Source of the DNA: Candidatus Firestoneibacteriota bacterium
Lineage (GTDB): Bacteria; Oederibacteriota; JAAXVQ01; JAUVAV01
Length of the DNA: 13,824 nucleotides
NCBI GenBank assembly: GCA_030635415.1
Contig: DAOVYW010000038.1
Span: forward strand, 1 to 13,824
Direction: 5' to 3'
Within the stretch, counting starts at the first letter, position 1; the number at the start of each line of letters is the position of its first letter. The notes beneath the pieces are model-generated. The model had not been told where the DNA came from, did not search any database, and was given only the letters and a program-made list of their open reading frames with translations. Both the position numbers and the translations under genes were made by a program. Below are positions 5,929-13,811 of the stretch, piece by piece.

Positions 5929-8499
5929 TTGTCCAAAACCCTTATGCTTATCGATGGTACGGCCCAGATCTACCGGGCGTTTTACGCGATCCGATCTCTA
6001 ACCGATCCTCGCGGCCGTCCGGTGCAGGCGGTATTCGGTTTTGCGAATACCCTGCTCAACCTGATTAACTGCTACCATCCTTCTCACTTGGTAGTGGTTT
6101 TTGACCGGCCGGAACCAACCCGGTGTCATAAAATATTTCCCGCCTATAAAGCTCATCGTGAAACCATGCCCGAGGATCTCCAGGCGCAAATACCCCTGGT
6201 CAAGGACTTGGTCAACGCTTTTCAGCTTAAGCTTTATGAGCAGCCCGGAATAGAAGCCGATGATATTTTGGTAACCCTGGCCCGCCAGGCCGGCCGGAAA
6301 AGCATGGACGTATTGATATTCACCACCGATAAGGATATTTTCCAGGCAGTAACCTCCCAGGTTAAAATTTTGCGTCCCCGGCGCGGGGGAAAAGGCGAGT
6401 ACGAGCTTTTGGATCAGGCCGGCATTGAGCGTGTTTTTGGGGTGCCCCCAAAGCAGGTGGCTGATGTTTTGGCGCTGATGGGGGATACTTCGGACAATAT
6501 TCCCGGGGTTCCGGGCGTGGGTGAGAAGACCGCGCTGGAATTGATAAAGAATTTTGGATCGTTCGAACAGGTATATGCTTCCCTGGATCAGGTCAAGAAA
6601 AACAAGCTCAAAGTCCAACTGGAAACTTATCGCGACCAGGCCGAATTATCTAAAACACTGGTGGAAATTCCAGAAGACGTTTCGCTGGATCTGGACTGGG
6701 AGAAGTGCCTGGTGCCGGATGTAATTCCGGAGTCAGCCTATTCCCTGATGGCGGAGTATGGATTCAAAAGTCTTCTGGCGTCCCGGCCACCGGCTGTGGC
6801 CGCGGCCCCGGCCGGATGGACCGAGGAAATTTCAATATCAAATTCTCCCACCGAAGTATTTAAACAGGCCCGTCAAAATGGAATTCTGTCCATAGCCTGG
6901 CAGGAAACCGGTGTGGCACTGGCGGCTGATCCCCGGGCCGCCGGGTTTATACCTTTTCCGGAAGAAGGGCTGAGTTCAGCGCTTACCGGCAGGGAAGCCT
7001 GGGTGGATCTGTTGCGCGATCCGCGGATCAAAAAAATCACTTATGATTTTAAACCGCTGGAAAAGCTTCTGCTGAAAACCGGGGATATAATATCCGGCCC
7101 CAAGATTGATCTGCACCTGGCCGCGCATTTGCTCGATCAGCCGGCGAATCGGTCAAGCGATTTTATTTCCCGCGTATTGGGAGGTCCGCCGCCCGCAGAT
7201 CAGCCGGCCATGGCGGCCTGCGCTTATTTAATTATTGCCAAATCCATACCGGGTCAATTAGAAGACCGGGGCGCAGACCGGATATATCTGGAAGTGGAAA
7301 TGCCGCTATTGCCCGTGCTGGCGGGAATGGAAACCGAGGGAATTGCGATTGATGCCGGCGCGCTGGAAGCAATGTCAGAGCAGGTAGGCCGGGAACTGGA
7401 ACAAGCCGAGAAAGAAATCCAGGTTATGGCCGGCCGGGAATTTAACGTCCGCTCCACACAGCAATTGGCGGATGTACTTTTTAACCAGATGAAGCTCTCG
7501 CCCAAGAAAAAAAACAAGACCGGCAGTTCCACCAGCGTGGAAGTTCTCGAGAGTCTGGCAGCGGTACACCCCCTGCCACGCAAGGTATTGACATACCGTC
7601 AGCTGCAGAAATTAAAATCCACTTATCTGGATGTCCTGCCGGGCTTGCTCGATCCCCGGGACGGCCGTTTGCATACCACTTTTCATCAAGCCGGAACAGC
7701 CACCGGACGGCTTTCTTCTTCTGCTCCTAATTTACAGAATATCCCCATCCGGACCGAGCGTGGGCGGGCCATTCGCCGGATGTTCGTGGCGGCCGGGCCG
7801 GAGCAGCGGATGCTTTCAGCCGATTATTCCCAAATTGAATTGCGTTTATTGGCGCATATTTCGCAAGATACTCAAATGTGTTCGGATTTTGATACCGGCC
7901 TGGATATTCACCGGGCCATGGCCTCTGAAATTTTTAGCGTTACCCGGGATCAGGTGACCTCGGAAATGCGTCAGCAGGCTAAAACCTCTAATTTTGGGAT
8001 TACCTATGGCGTAAGTCCTTATGGGCTTGCGCGCCAATTGGGTGTTTCTCCCGGGAGAGCGAGGGGTTTCATTGACGGGTTTTACCAACGTTATTCCGGA
8101 GTGCGGGGTTATTTGGATGAGCTGATTAAAGAGGCCCGCCGGAATGGTTATGTAACCACCCTCATGGGAAGGCGGCGCTTAGTGCCGGATATCAACTCGG
8201 CTAATCGTAATATCCGGGAGGCCGCGGAGCGTATAGCCATCAACACTCCAATCCAAGGCTCGGCGGCGGAGTTTATCAAGCTGGCCATGATCCAAATCGA
8301 CCGGGAACTACGAACCGGTAAATGGAATTCGCGCATGATTCTGCAGGTGCACGATGAATTGTTGTTTGAGGGACCGGAGTCGGAAATGATGGAATTACAA
8401 GAGCGGGTGGTGGCTTTGATGGGCCGGGTTTATTCTTTGCGCGTGGCGCTGGTGGTGGAAGCCGCCTGGGGCCGGAATTGGATGGAGGCTCATGCCTAA
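5929..8499 (+). CDS. polA: DNA polymerase I with a degenerate 3'-5' exonuclease domain
   Basis: An 856-residue family A polymerase for gap filling and RNA primer removal. Residues 1 to about 290 form the 5'-3' nuclease: Asp9 in LIDGT, VVFDRPEPTR, IEADDI, TTDKDIFQ and GDTSDNIPGVPGVGEKTA. Residues of about 300-460 align in position with the proofreading domain, but the DxE motif is replaced (ILSIAWQET) and the later exo motifs are not seen, so proofreading is probably lost. The polymerase domain is intact: motif A with Asp632 (DYSQIELRLLAH), O-helix RQQAKTSNFGITYG with Arg681, Lys685, Phe689 and Tyr693, and motif C with His808, Asp809 and Glu810. Phe689 predicts normal exclusion of dideoxynucleotides. 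The start is TTG, with GAGG at 5919-5922 six bases upstream. Its end overlaps coaE by eight bases. Confidence 0.96.
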   Translation: MSKTLMLIDGTAQIYRAFYAIRSLTDPRGRPVQAVFGFANTLLNLINCYHPSHLVVVFDRPEPTRCHKIFPAYKAHRETMPEDLQAQIPLVKDLVNAFQLKLYEQPGIEADDILVTLARQAGRKSMDVLIFTTDKDIFQAVTSQVKILRPRRGGKGEYELLDQAGIERVFGVPPKQVADVLALMGDTSDNIPGVPGVGEKTALELIKNFGSFEQVYASLDQVKKNKLKVQLETYRDQAELSKTLVEIPEDVSLDLDWEKCLVPDVIPESAYSLMAEYGFKSLLASRPPAVAAAPAGWTEEISISNSPTEVFKQARQNGILSIAWQETGVALAADPRAAGFIPFPEEGLSSALTGREAWVDLLRDPRIKKITYDFKPLEKLLLKTGDIISGPKIDLHLAAHLLDQPANRSSDFISRVLGGPPPADQPAMAACAYLIIAKSIPGQLEDRGADRIYLEVEMPLLPVLAGMETEGIAIDAGALEAMSEQVGRELEQAEKEIQVMAGREFNVRSTQQLADVLFNQMKLSPKKKNKTGSSTSVEVLESLAAVHPLPRKVLTYRQLQKLKSTYLDVLPGLLDPRDGRLHTTFHQAGTATGRLSSSAPNLQNIPIRTERGRAIRRMFVAAGPEQRMLSADYSQIELRLLAHISQDTQMCSDFDTGLDIHRAMASEIFSVTRDQVTSEMRQQAKTSNFGITYGVSPYGLARQLGVSPGRARGFIDGFYQRYSGVRGYLDELIKEARRNGYVTTLMGRRRLVPDINSANRNIREAAERIAINTPIQGSAAEFIKLAMIQIDRELRTGKWNSRMILQVHDELLFEGPESEMMELQERVVALMGRVYSLRVALVVEAAWGRNWMEAHA

Positions 8500-9208
8500 A
8501 CGGTCGCGTGCTCCGGTGATAATAATTACCGGCGGGATTGGTTCCGGGAAGAGTACGGTGGCCGGAGTTTTTAAAAGACTCGGAGCCCGGACGATTGAGG
8601 TTGACCGTTTGGCCCGGCGTTTACTGAAACCCGGCAGCGGCGCCTGGCATGAAATTCTATGGGAATTTGGCGGCGCGAAATTGGCCGGCCGGCATATCGC
8701 CGGACGAAATTTCAAGGCCGCCGATTTCCAGGACGCCAACGGCCGGCCTTTAGCCGAGCTTCCTTGGGTAATCAATCCGGCCGGAATAGTTCGCCGGGAC
8801 AAACTGGGCGCGGCGGTATTTAGCAGTTCCCGGGCCCTGGCGGATTTAAACCGTATTATGCATGTCCGCCTGCGCAAACTATTGAACGATAAAATCAATC
8901 TCCACCATAAACTCTCGCCCCGGCCTTTGGTCCTGGATATGGCGGTTTATCCAGAACAAGCTTTTAAAGGTTTGGGCGATGTGGTACTATGGATAAGAGC
9001 CCCAAGAGGAATGCGGGCTCAACGCCTGGCGGACAGCAAGCGGATGAGCCTGGAGGAAGCAGTGAACCGGGTGAGGATACAGTGGAAGGACGGGGAGTTT
9101 GAAAAAATCGCTGATTTTATTCTGCCTAATCTCGGTTCCGACCGGGATGTTCATCAGGGCGCGAAAAAAATCTGGCCGTGCCTTTTAACCCGGGCGGCCA
9201 AGAGTTAG
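8492..9208 (+). CDS. coaE: Dephospho-CoA kinase, divergent and with an insertion
   Basis: A 238-residue P-loop kinase that would phosphorylate dephospho-CoA, the last step of coenzyme A synthesis. The Walker A loop TGGIGSGKST is at residues 13-22, followed by IEVDRLARRLL in place of the usual DaD-iaReL. The block RRDKLGAAVFSSSRALADLNRIMH matches the family's R-kLg-iVF...L--I-HP segment in position, with V for P after the His. The lid and C-terminal part are seen in MRAQRLADSKRMSLEEAVNRV and KIADFILPNLGS. It is longer than usual (about 200) because roughly 25 residues, near 58-90, are inserted between the Gly-rich turn and the RRDKL block. The usual LLFE-type motif is replaced by AVYPEQ. ATG 8492 lies within the end of polA, with GGAGG at 8484-8488. 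It stops with TAG, four bases before the next gene. Confidence 0.85.
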   Translation: MPKRSRAPVIIITGGIGSGKSTVAGVFKRLGARTIEVDRLARRLLKPGSGAWHEILWEFGGAKLAGRHIAGRNFKAADFQDANGRPLAELPWVINPAGIVRRDKLGAAVFSSSRALADLNRIMHVRLRKLLNDKINLHHKLSPRPLVLDMAVYPEQAFKGLGDVVLWIRAPRGMRAQRLADSKRMSLEEAVNRVRIQWKDGEFEKIADFILPNLGSDRDVHQGAKKIWPCLLTRAAKS

Positions 9209-9212
9209 CATT

Positions 9213-10625
9213 ATGCTGCAACGATATTTAGACCGGTATCCCGGATTACGGTGGATTTTAATCCTGCTGTTGCTCGCAGCCTTTCCGATAATTGATACGG
9301 CTGCTTCCCTTATGGAACATAGCTCCTGGCTCGCCTGGGCGATCTTGCCGCCGCTGGGGGCGGTATTATGGCTGGGCCCGGTCGCGGGTAGCGGCCTGAT
9401 AATCTTCGCGTGTTTGTTTTTTTTACTGGAAGTTCTTAGGTTTTCGGAACCGCGGATATTGTGGAATGTCCCCATACTGTTATTGATGTTGCTCCCCATC
9501 TTTTTATTTATCCGCCGCCGGGAAAAAATGGTATACCTTCACCAGGAAGATGTGAGCTTACTGGAAGAACATCTTGCCTTAACGCGGGAGCATTACAAGA
9601 CCGATCTGGTGAGTAATATTTCCAATCAAAAAAAATTCCAGAAATATTTTCTCTTGAACAGAGTTTCGCGGGTTTTCGGATCCCAGCTGGAGCTGGATAA
9701 ATTAGCCGAAGTAATTATTCGCGAAGTCCAGGAAATTATGGGCCCGGAACGGGGACGTTATCTTCTGGCGTATAACCAACCTAAAAAAGAAGAGGCCCTG
9801 ACGCGCAGCACACCGGAGACAGAGAATATCGAAGCCATTCTTGAAGATCAATTCGGACTCTGGGTTTTTCAGCGCCGGACGACGCTGCTGGTTTCCGATA
9901 CGCATAATGATTTCCGTTTTCAGTCCCTGGGTGCGGATTCAATGATTCGCAGTCTCATGGCGGCGCCCCTGTTGTCGGACGGACGGGTAAACGGTGTCCT
10001 GCGAGCCGAAAGTCCCTGGCCCCTGATGTTTAATACCGATGATCTGCGCCTCTTTACGCTGTTGGCGGATTTGGCCGGAGCGGCGGTTGAGAACGCCCGG
10101 CTCTATAAACGCGCCCGTGAACTTGCGATCACGGACGGCCTGACCGGACTTTATCTGCGAAGGTTTTTTAACCAACGCCTGGAGGAAGAGTTAAACCGGT
10201 TTCGGGAATCCGATCTTCCTTTCTCGCTTATCATCCTGGATATAGATCATTTCAAACGGATTAACGACCGGCTGGGACATCCGACCGGTGATCAAATTCT
10301 GATCCAATTAGCCCGGACCCTGGAAAAGGAAGCCCGCGTGGCGGATATTCTTTGCCGTTTTGGCGGAGAGGAATTCGCCATGATTTTACCCAATACTGAT
10401 ATTCAAGGCGGAAAGGTTATGGCAGAGCGTCTCCGGGTGAAAGTAGGAGAACGGATATTTTGGACCAGGCAGGAGAAACTCCGGATTACGGTCAGCGTCG
10501 GAGTGGGAGAATGTCCGGCCCACGCCATCCAAATCAAACAATTAATCAAGGTGGTGGATACGGCCCTGTATCAGGCCAAGCGCAACGGACGCAACCGGGT
10601 ATTGGTGGGAAGAGGGACAATATGA
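9213..10625 (+). CDS. Membrane GAF-GGDEF diguanylate cyclase with an intact I-site
   Basis: A 470-residue protein that should make cyclic di-GMP from two GTP. The N-terminus has about four hydrophobic membrane segments (roughly 14-30, 38-54, 56-75 and 83-101), followed by RRR on the cytoplasmic side. A short helical linker (about 108-150) leads to a GAF-like sensor domain (about 158-296). The GGDEF domain spans about 304-465, with TDGLTGLYLRRFF, the metal-binding LDIDHFKRIND and the active-site loop GGEEF at 384-388. An RxxD feedback site (RVAD 375-378) lies five residues before the loop, so product inhibition is expected. The ligand of the GAF domain is unknown. It starts four bases after coaE with only a weak Shine-Dalgarno and shares an ATGA overlap with the next gene, which suggests translational coupling. 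Confidence 0.93.
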   Translation: MLQRYLDRYPGLRWILILLLLAAFPIIDTAASLMEHSSWLAWAILPPLGAVLWLGPVAGSGLIIFACLFFLLEVLRFSEPRILWNVPILLLMLLPIFLFIRRREKMVYLHQEDVSLLEEHLALTREHYKTDLVSNISNQKKFQKYFLLNRVSRVFGSQLELDKLAEVIIREVQEIMGPERGRYLLAYNQPKKEEALTRSTPETENIEAILEDQFGLWVFQRRTTLLVSDTHNDFRFQSLGADSMIRSLMAAPLLSDGRVNGVLRAESPWPLMFNTDDLRLFTLLADLAGAAVENARLYKRARELAITDGLTGLYLRRFFNQRLEEELNRFRESDLPFSLIILDIDHFKRINDRLGHPTGDQILIQLARTLEKEARVADILCRFGGEEFAMILPNTDIQGGKVMAERLRVKVGERIFWTRQEKLRITVSVGVGECPAHAIQIKQLIKVVDTALYQAKRNGRNRVLVGRGTI

Positions 10626-12076
10626 CCAGGTGCGGACAGAATAGAAGTATTCTGGCGGGGATATATATTCTGATTTTGTGTCTGCTTTTTTTAGGCCGGG
10701 GTTCGGAAAATGCCCATCATTTTGCTTTGTTGCTCTGGCCTTTGATAATGTTAGCCGGATACTGGGAGGATACTCCGGGAGCACTGATAGTGACCATACT
10801 GGGCGCGATCACGGCCGTAACCGGCAGCCTGCTGGGAGTAATATCCCATGGGGCCGCGGTCGCTGATATCATAGCCATGGGATTGATATTCGGATTAACC
10901 ATGATGCTTAGCCGGGATTGGGAAGTCCTGTTAAAAGCGCATAAGGCTGTCCGGACACCCTTGGAAAGGGATTTAGCCAAGGTGGAACGCAAGGCTCGGC
11001 TGATTCGCGAACAGTTGGAAGAATATGAGAGCCGGCTGAAGGAATTGATAAAGCTGTACGAAGGAGCCAAAAGACTTTTGGGCATTCTCGAATTACACCC
11101 CGTGCTGACCGAGGCCCGCAGCTTAGTAGCTCAAAGTCTCCCCCGGCATTTCGGGTCCCAGGCTGACAAGCAGGTCCAACTGGCATTTTATATTCCGGAG
11201 GAAGGAACCGGTGATTTTCAAAAAGTAGAGGTGCGCGGACATGAAATATTAGATATGGGTTTCCCGGAAAAACTGCCATCCTCTGATTTGCATCGTAAAC
11301 CGGATAAACTTTTAAATCCGCTTCGCGTGGAAGACCTGACGTTGGATCCCCGGCTTAAGGTATTGGCCGGGGATACCACTTTTCATGCTTTAATGATCAT
11401 TCCCCTGATTATGCATGAAAGAGAGATCGGCATTATGATGCTGGCTTCTCATGAGGTGAGTGCTTTTAGCGCTGCGGATTTCAACCAGATGGAAATTCTG
11501 GGAAAACAGATAGTTTTTGCTCTCCGAAAAACTCTGCTTTATCATAAAGTTCAGACGCTTTCAATTACGGACAGCCTGACCGGTCTTTATGTTCATCGCC
11601 ATTTTCAGGAACGACTGCGGGAGGAAATCCGCCGGGCTGAAAGGTATAACCAGTTTCTTTCCCTGATTATGCTCGACTTAGATCATTTCAAGCGGGTTAA
11701 TGACCAGCATGGACATCAAGTGGGGGATGCGGTTCTGAGTGAGACGGCGGCCCGGCTGAGAGAGCAGGCCGGGAGTACGGCTTTGGCTGCGCGCTATGGC
11801 GGGGAAGAATTCGCGGTTCTGCTTCCCAATACGCCCAAGGCCAAGGCCATTCAGATTGCCAAAGCCATCAATAGCGTTATCCAAGCCAGCTTCATTGAGG
11901 TGGGCGGAGTTCGGCTGAATATTACTGTTTCGTGCGGGGTCAGCACTTACCCGGAAGATGCCATAGAGCAGGAGGCATTGATTACGGCGGCGGATCAAGC
12001 GCTTTATGAGGCTAAACGCAACGGCCGAAATTTAGTAATGGTTTTTACTCCCAGCTTTGACAAACCTGCCGAATAA
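10622..12076 (+). CDS. Membrane GAF-like/GGDEF diguanylate cyclase lacking the I-site
   Basis: A 484-residue relative of the preceding protein, probably an old tandem duplicate. It has hydrophobic segments near 10-25, 33-46, 52-74 and 80-97, then a charged coiled-coil helix (about 105-150). A GAF-like domain (about 158-305) follows, then a GGDEF domain (about 314-478) with TDSLTGLYVHRHF, LDLDHFKRVND and GGEEF at 393-397. Where an RxxD inhibition site should stand there is GSTA, so feedback control by the classic I-site is probably absent. I chose ATG 10622 over an upstream in-frame ATG (10460) because it forms the ATGA overlap with the previous stop, has AGAGGG at 10611-10616, and lets the first membrane segment start at once. 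It closes the run of tightly spaced genes. Confidence 0.92.
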   Translation: MTRCGQNRSILAGIYILILCLLFLGRGSENAHHFALLLWPLIMLAGYWEDTPGALIVTILGAITAVTGSLLGVISHGAAVADIIAMGLIFGLTMMLSRDWEVLLKAHKAVRTPLERDLAKVERKARLIREQLEEYESRLKELIKLYEGAKRLLGILELHPVLTEARSLVAQSLPRHFGSQADKQVQLAFYIPEEGTGDFQKVEVRGHEILDMGFPEKLPSSDLHRKPDKLLNPLRVEDLTLDPRLKVLAGDTTFHALMIIPLIMHEREIGIMMLASHEVSAFSAADFNQMEILGKQIVFALRKTLLYHKVQTLSITDSLTGLYVHRHFQERLREEIRRAERYNQFLSLIMLDLDHFKRVNDQHGHQVGDAVLSETAARLREQAGSTALAARYGGEEFAVLLPNTPKAKAIQIAKAINSVIQASFIEVGGVRLNITVSCGVSTYPEDAIEQEALITAADQALYEAKRNGRNLVMVFTPSFDKPAE

Positions 12077-12158
12077 ATAACGCAAATCATCCTGAAATCT
12101 AAATGGAATTTAAACATTTCCCATCCCCTGGCCACGTCCGAAGGGATGATGGCATTTT
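12077..12158 (+). other. Spacer with a weak inverted repeat
   Basis: No gene is seen. CATCCC 12122-12127 can pair with GGGATG 12143-12148 across a 15-base loop, but no T-tract follows, so I do not call a terminator for the long operon here. Confidence 0.3.
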
Positions 12159-12337
12159 GTGGATCGCGAAGTTGAGTTAAGTGGGCGGAGATAACAAGAT
12201 TTCTGGAAATGGCCAGGCCATCGCTGAACCGGTTGATCAAGCAAGGGGAAGCAGTTGTCAATCTCTCCATGTTTTTGAAAAATTTGAGGGGGGTTCTCGA
12301 ATTTATTTATCGTGCCAACGCGAACACAATTGCGTGA
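12159..12337 (+). pseudogene. Possible frameshifted remnant of a small HTH (excisionase/antitoxin-like) protein
   Basis: A GTG at 12159 opens VDREVELS and then runs into a stop. A second frame (12176-12337, offset by one) reads AEITRFLEMARPSLNRLIKQGEAVV in two parts, ITRFLEMARPSL and NRLIKQGEAVV, before ending at TGA. Joined near 12183 they look like the start of small excisionase-type HTH proteins and toxin-antitoxin antitoxins, whose usual pattern is vdLt-aEAA-fLgvSRpt--rLi--Ge. The expected RVG-HRRI tail is not found in the same frame. No intact toxin partner follows. The resemblance is short and by eye, so this is tentative. Confidence 0.25.
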
Positions 12338-12341
12338 GCCC

Positions 12342-12386
12342 GTCGATGAAGCGAGTGACTATCGCCGAAGGCGAACATCGCTCGAC
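12342..12386 (+). other. Two-part hairpin in the spacer before the GGDEF-PilZ gene
   Basis: GTCGA 12342-12346 and GCGA 12351-12354 pair with TCGC 12378-12381 and TCGAC 12382-12386, giving nine pairs around a 4-base bulge. At the tip CGCC-GAA-GGCG (12363-12373) forms a second stem. The symmetry suggests a structured RNA, a REP-like element or a mobile-element end. I could not assign it to a known riboswitch class. Confidence 0.45.
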
Positions 12387-12393
12387 AAAAATA

Positions 12394-12430
12394 CCACGGG
12401 CGTAAGCCTGTGGATTTTTAAGTTTTTTTT
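12394..12430 (+). terminator. Intrinsic terminator-like hairpin just before the GGDEF-PilZ gene
   Basis: CCACGGGC 12394-12401 and GCCTGTGG 12406-12413 form an 8-bp stem (one G-U pair) with a GTAA loop. T-runs follow at 12415-12419 and 12423-12430. The AGGAGGG ribosome site of the next gene begins at 12431. It could end the upstream operon, act as an attenuator for the cyclase gene, or be the end of a mobile repeat. Confidence 0.55.
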
Positions 12431-12441
12431 AGGAGGGAATT

Positions 12442-13650
12442 ATGCCGGATAAAAAAAATAAAGATAATCACGAATCAAGTTTAGATCCATTATCTGCTGC
12501 CAATACTATTTTCAAGGAAAAAATTGAAGAATTTAACAAGCAGGAGATGGATTCTTCAGTAATTACGATACTTTTTGAATTATTCGCCAGTCTTTATTTT
12601 GAGAAAGAGGAGTCAGCGAAGTATTGGGATTCTGTATTAGCTCATAGAGAAAGTATGAAAGAAAGATTAAGGAGAGACGTGGGCATTAAAGTTGCAATCC
12701 TAGACTATTTTTCGAATATAGAAAGTAGATTCAAAAATCCCAAAATAGTAGAAATGGAGCTATTCGAACAGATATTAAAAGCGTCAAAAGAGGACCCGAA
12801 AACAGGGGTTTATAATAGTAAATATTTTTTAGAGGTACTGGAAAATGAGATGAATAAAGCTAAACGTAATAAATTTCCCTTATCGCTATTATTCTTGGAT
12901 ATTGATGGTTTTAAAGAATATAATGACAAATTTGGGCATGTAGCAGGGGACCGGTTACTTGTACATATATCAGAAATTCTAAAGCAGTTGGTTAGAGGTG
13001 AAGATGTTGCTGCAAGATTTGGCGGAGATGAATTTGTAGTGATGCTTACATATACCGAAAAAAGCAATGCTTCGATTATAGCGGATAGAATAATTAAAGA
13101 GATAAAAAAACAGCCATTAAATTTTGACGGCAAAAACAAGGAACATTATGAGGGAGGTATAACTATTGGTATAGCAAGTTATCCTTTGGATGCAAACTCC
13201 TGCGAAGAATTAATGGACAAGGCGGATAAGACTCTTTATGCGGCAAAAAAGGCGGGAAAGAATAAAATCCGCTGTTATGAAGATAAAGGAAAGAAGGTAG
13301 GCTTATCAAAAACTAAAAGACGTGTTGTTCGATATGAAATTGACGGAAAAGAGATATATCTTAGTTTAAAGGATTCAAAGGATAAATATAGGGCATATTT
13401 GAGAAACATAAGTGAAAAAGGGCTTTTAATGGAAATTCCATACATCATCCCGTTATTGAGTGGTATCAAGCTGGACGTGGAAATGAAAAACAGTAAGATG
13501 AAGACGCTCGGTATTTCCGGAGAAATATTGCATGTAAAAAAACAAAATTCAGGTTATTTGGCTGCGGTTAAGTATGATGGATCAATAGAAAATAAGGCGT
13601 TATTAAAGAAGTACATTAATGTTCAAAAAAAGAAAGTTGAGAAAAATTAA
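12442..13650 (+). CDS. Cytoplasmic GGDEF-PilZ fusion: diguanylate cyclase with its own c-di-GMP receptor domain
   Basis: A 402-residue soluble protein. Residues 1-115 are helical and of unknown role. The GGDEF domain (about 118-280) has LDIDGFKEYNDKFGH, the active-site loop GGDEF at 194-198 and an RxxD inhibition site, RGED, at 185-188. Residues of about 290-392 form a PilZ domain: RRVVR at 293-297 gives the RxxxR arm and NISEKG at 322-327 gives the NxSxxG motif, the two elements that clamp c-di-GMP. So one chain both makes and binds the messenger, which suggests self-sensing or local signalling. No membrane segment or signal peptide is seen. ATG 12442 follows AGGAGGG (12431-12437) at good spacing. 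Codon use is AT-rich (about 33% G+C on sample lines), unlike the two preceding cyclases but like the gene at the left edge. Confidence 0.92.
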   Translation: MPDKKNKDNHESSLDPLSAANTIFKEKIEEFNKQEMDSSVITILFELFASLYFEKEESAKYWDSVLAHRESMKERLRRDVGIKVAILDYFSNIESRFKNPKIVEMELFEQILKASKEDPKTGVYNSKYFLEVLENEMNKAKRNKFPLSLLFLDIDGFKEYNDKFGHVAGDRLLVHISEILKQLVRGEDVAARFGGDEFVVMLTYTEKSNASIIADRIIKEIKKQPLNFDGKNKEHYEGGITIGIASYPLDANSCEELMDKADKTLYAAKKAGKNKIRCYEDKGKKVGLSKTKRRVVRYEIDGKEIYLSLKDSKDKYRAYLRNISEKGLLMEIPYIIPLLSGIKLDVEMKNSKMKTLGISGEILHVKKQNSGYLAAVKYDGSIENKALLKKYINVQKKKVEKN

Positions 13651-13718
13651 ATTCTTCTTTAAGCTGTAGTAGATACGGCTCCTAGTGTAGTGTCTCACGC
13701 TGTTGGTGCCTTATAAAA
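13651..13718 (+). other. Short spacer without a gene
   Basis: It holds no reading frame of note and no hairpin with a T-tract. G+C rises here compared with the preceding gene. I see nothing further that I can support. Confidence 0.4.
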
Positions 13719-13811
13719 GTCATTGCGAGGAGCGGTTTTGGCGACGAAGCAATCTGTTTTGAACTCGAAACGCCAGAAAAACCGAGATTGCTTCGCTTTG
13801 CTCGCAATGAC
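13719..13811. repeat. Nested palindromic repeat (GTCATTGCGAG ... CTCGCAATGAC), REP/MITE-like
   Basis: GTCATTGCGAG 13719-13729 is a perfect 11-bp inverted match to CTCGCAATGAC 13801-13811. Inside, CGAAGCAATCT 13745-13755 pairs with AGATTGCTTCG 13785-13795, and CGGTTTT/GGCG (13733-13743) pairs with CGCC/AAACCG (13771-13784) around small bulges. The whole 93 bp can fold into one long hairpin. Sequences of this type (cattgcgag ... gaagcaatct) are, from general knowledge, widespread as dispersed palindromic repeats in many environmental bacteria. No transposase is present. Confidence 0.75.

Noticed and set aside
10460..10621. An upstream ATG (10460) that would lengthen the second cyclase by 54 residues
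   Set aside because: It lies deep inside the first cyclase gene, lacks a convincing ribosome site, and the extra residues are polar and low-complexity. ATG 10622 with the ATGA overlap is better.
12181..12405. A 74-codon open frame (GTG 12181) in the spacer before the GGDEF-PilZ gene
   Set aside because: It has no good ribosome site, runs through both arms of the 12342-12386 hairpin, and its protein shows no recognisable pattern. The neighbouring frame looks more protein-like.
12342..12430. A c-di-GMP riboswitch before the GGDEF-PilZ gene
   Set aside because: The context is tempting, but none of the conserved GEMM-type bases or its tetraloop-receptor layout could be found by eye.
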